Below are positions 4,895-5,363 of a stretch of DNA of 5,363 bases, one piece after another. The notes beneath the pieces were generated by a model. The model saw only the letters and a list, made by a program, of their open reading frames with translations. It was not told the DNA's origin and did no database searches. Origin of the DNA: Acidobacteriaceae bacterium (GTDB lineage: Bacteria > Acidobacteriota > Terriglobia > Bryobacterales > Bryobacteraceae); NCBI GenBank assembly GCA_019239585.1, contig JAFAZU010000060.1:1-5363 (forward strand), given 5' to 3'. The position numbers and the translations under genes are program-made. The first letter of the stretch is position 1, and every line of letters starts with the position of its first letter.

Positions 4895-5363
4895 ATGAAA
4901 GTTCGAATTTTCATTCTGGTATTGTTCTCCGCTGTTTCCTTATTGGGTCAGTTGCAGCAGACAGCTCCGGTGGAGCAATCCGGTGGTGCTTGGTTTAACC
5001 CAGTTACACTGGCTTCCGAGTTCTTTGACCGGGGCAATTTCGTGAACTATTATGCTTTTGCCAATGCTGTTTATGATTCGTTCGCTCCCGTAGTTAATAA
5101 CAACGGGCAGAGTGTGAACAACGGAGGCTTTGGATTCGATGTGGGCGGCGGCGTCGGCGCTTACCATGCCTGGAGCAAATCGTCGCTGGCATTAAACTAC
5201 TCAGGCAGTTATCGCAATTACTCCGCCTCCTATTTAGGAAACGGAACTAACCAGAACCTGAGTTTGACCTTCAATCGGAGACTGGCGCGGAGGTGGAGTT
5301 TGGGTACAGGAGTTTATGCGGGCACAGTGATGTATGGAACCGGCTACTTCGGGGCGCAAGCTG
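4895..5363 (+). CDS. Secreted outer-membrane beta-barrel-like protein, C-terminus cut by window edge
   Basis: The ATG at 4895 follows AAGGGA by five bases. The 156 visible codons begin with a classical Sec signal peptide (MKVRIFILVLFSAVSLLGQ, cleavage near residue 18-22). The mature part is rich in Gly, Asn, Tyr, Phe and Ser, with alternating polar and apolar residues typical of transmembrane beta-strands, for example GFGFDVGGGVGAYHAW (78-93), SSLALNYSGSYRNYSASY (96-113), QNLSLTFNRRLARRWSLG (119-136) and TGVYAGTVMYGTGYFGAQ (137-154). This suggests a barrel in the outer membrane; the function (porin, polymer export or adhesion) cannot be told from the fragment. The gene runs beyond the right edge. 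It is divergent from hom and apparently unrelated to it. Confidence 0.75.
   Translation, partial: MKVRIFILVLFSAVSLLGQLQQTAPVEQSGGAWFNPVTLASEFFDRGNFVNYYAFANAVYDSFAPVVNNNGQSVNNGGFGFDVGGGVGAYHAWSKSSLALNYSGSYRNYSASYLGNGTNQNLSLTFNRRLARRWSLGTGVYAGTVMYGTGYFGAQA

Overview
The window looks like a piece of a chromosome from a moderate-GC, Gram-negative bacterium, most likely an acidobacterium. The basis is a combination of gene types: a Tat-exported glucoamylase-family enzyme, an anchored protein with a carboxypeptidase-regulatory-like domain, a beta-barrel-like outer-membrane protein, and ordinary housekeeping FabD and homoserine dehydrogenase. This placement is inference from protein style, not from a marker gene. 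I see no tRNA, rRNA, CRISPR array, insertion sequence or phage gene.

Left part (1-2434). A Tat-signal glucoamylase-family (PF10091-like) gene runs leftward off the edge. It is separated by only 21 bases from a rightward two-gene unit. The first gene of that unit encodes a membrane-anchored protein with a transthyretin-like (CarboxypepD_reg) domain and a Cys-rich C-terminal half. The second encodes a 129-residue four-helix membrane protein of unknown function. The likely promoter of the glucoamylase gene, with a perfect TATAAT, lies inside the first codons of the opposing gene, so the two transcription units are physically interlocked.

Middle (2435-3812). A small leftward gene for a 79-residue protein with two CxxC pairs, probably zinc-binding and not recognised by me, is divergent from fabD. 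fabD encodes malonyl-CoA:ACP transacylase with its full catalytic set, standing apart from any other fatty-acid gene in view. A roughly 200-base AT-richer gap between them should hold both promoters.

Right part (3809-5363). A compact homoserine dehydrogenase without an ACT domain converges on fabD, and the two stop codons overlap in the four bases TTAA. It is divergent from a signal-peptide-bearing, beta-barrel-like protein that is cut off by the right edge.

The genes do not form one pathway: cell-envelope and carbohydrate genes sit beside two primary-metabolism genes. The parts least explained are the Cys-rich half of the anchored protein, the four-helix protein with a repeated LHxxxG motif, and the small CxxC protein.
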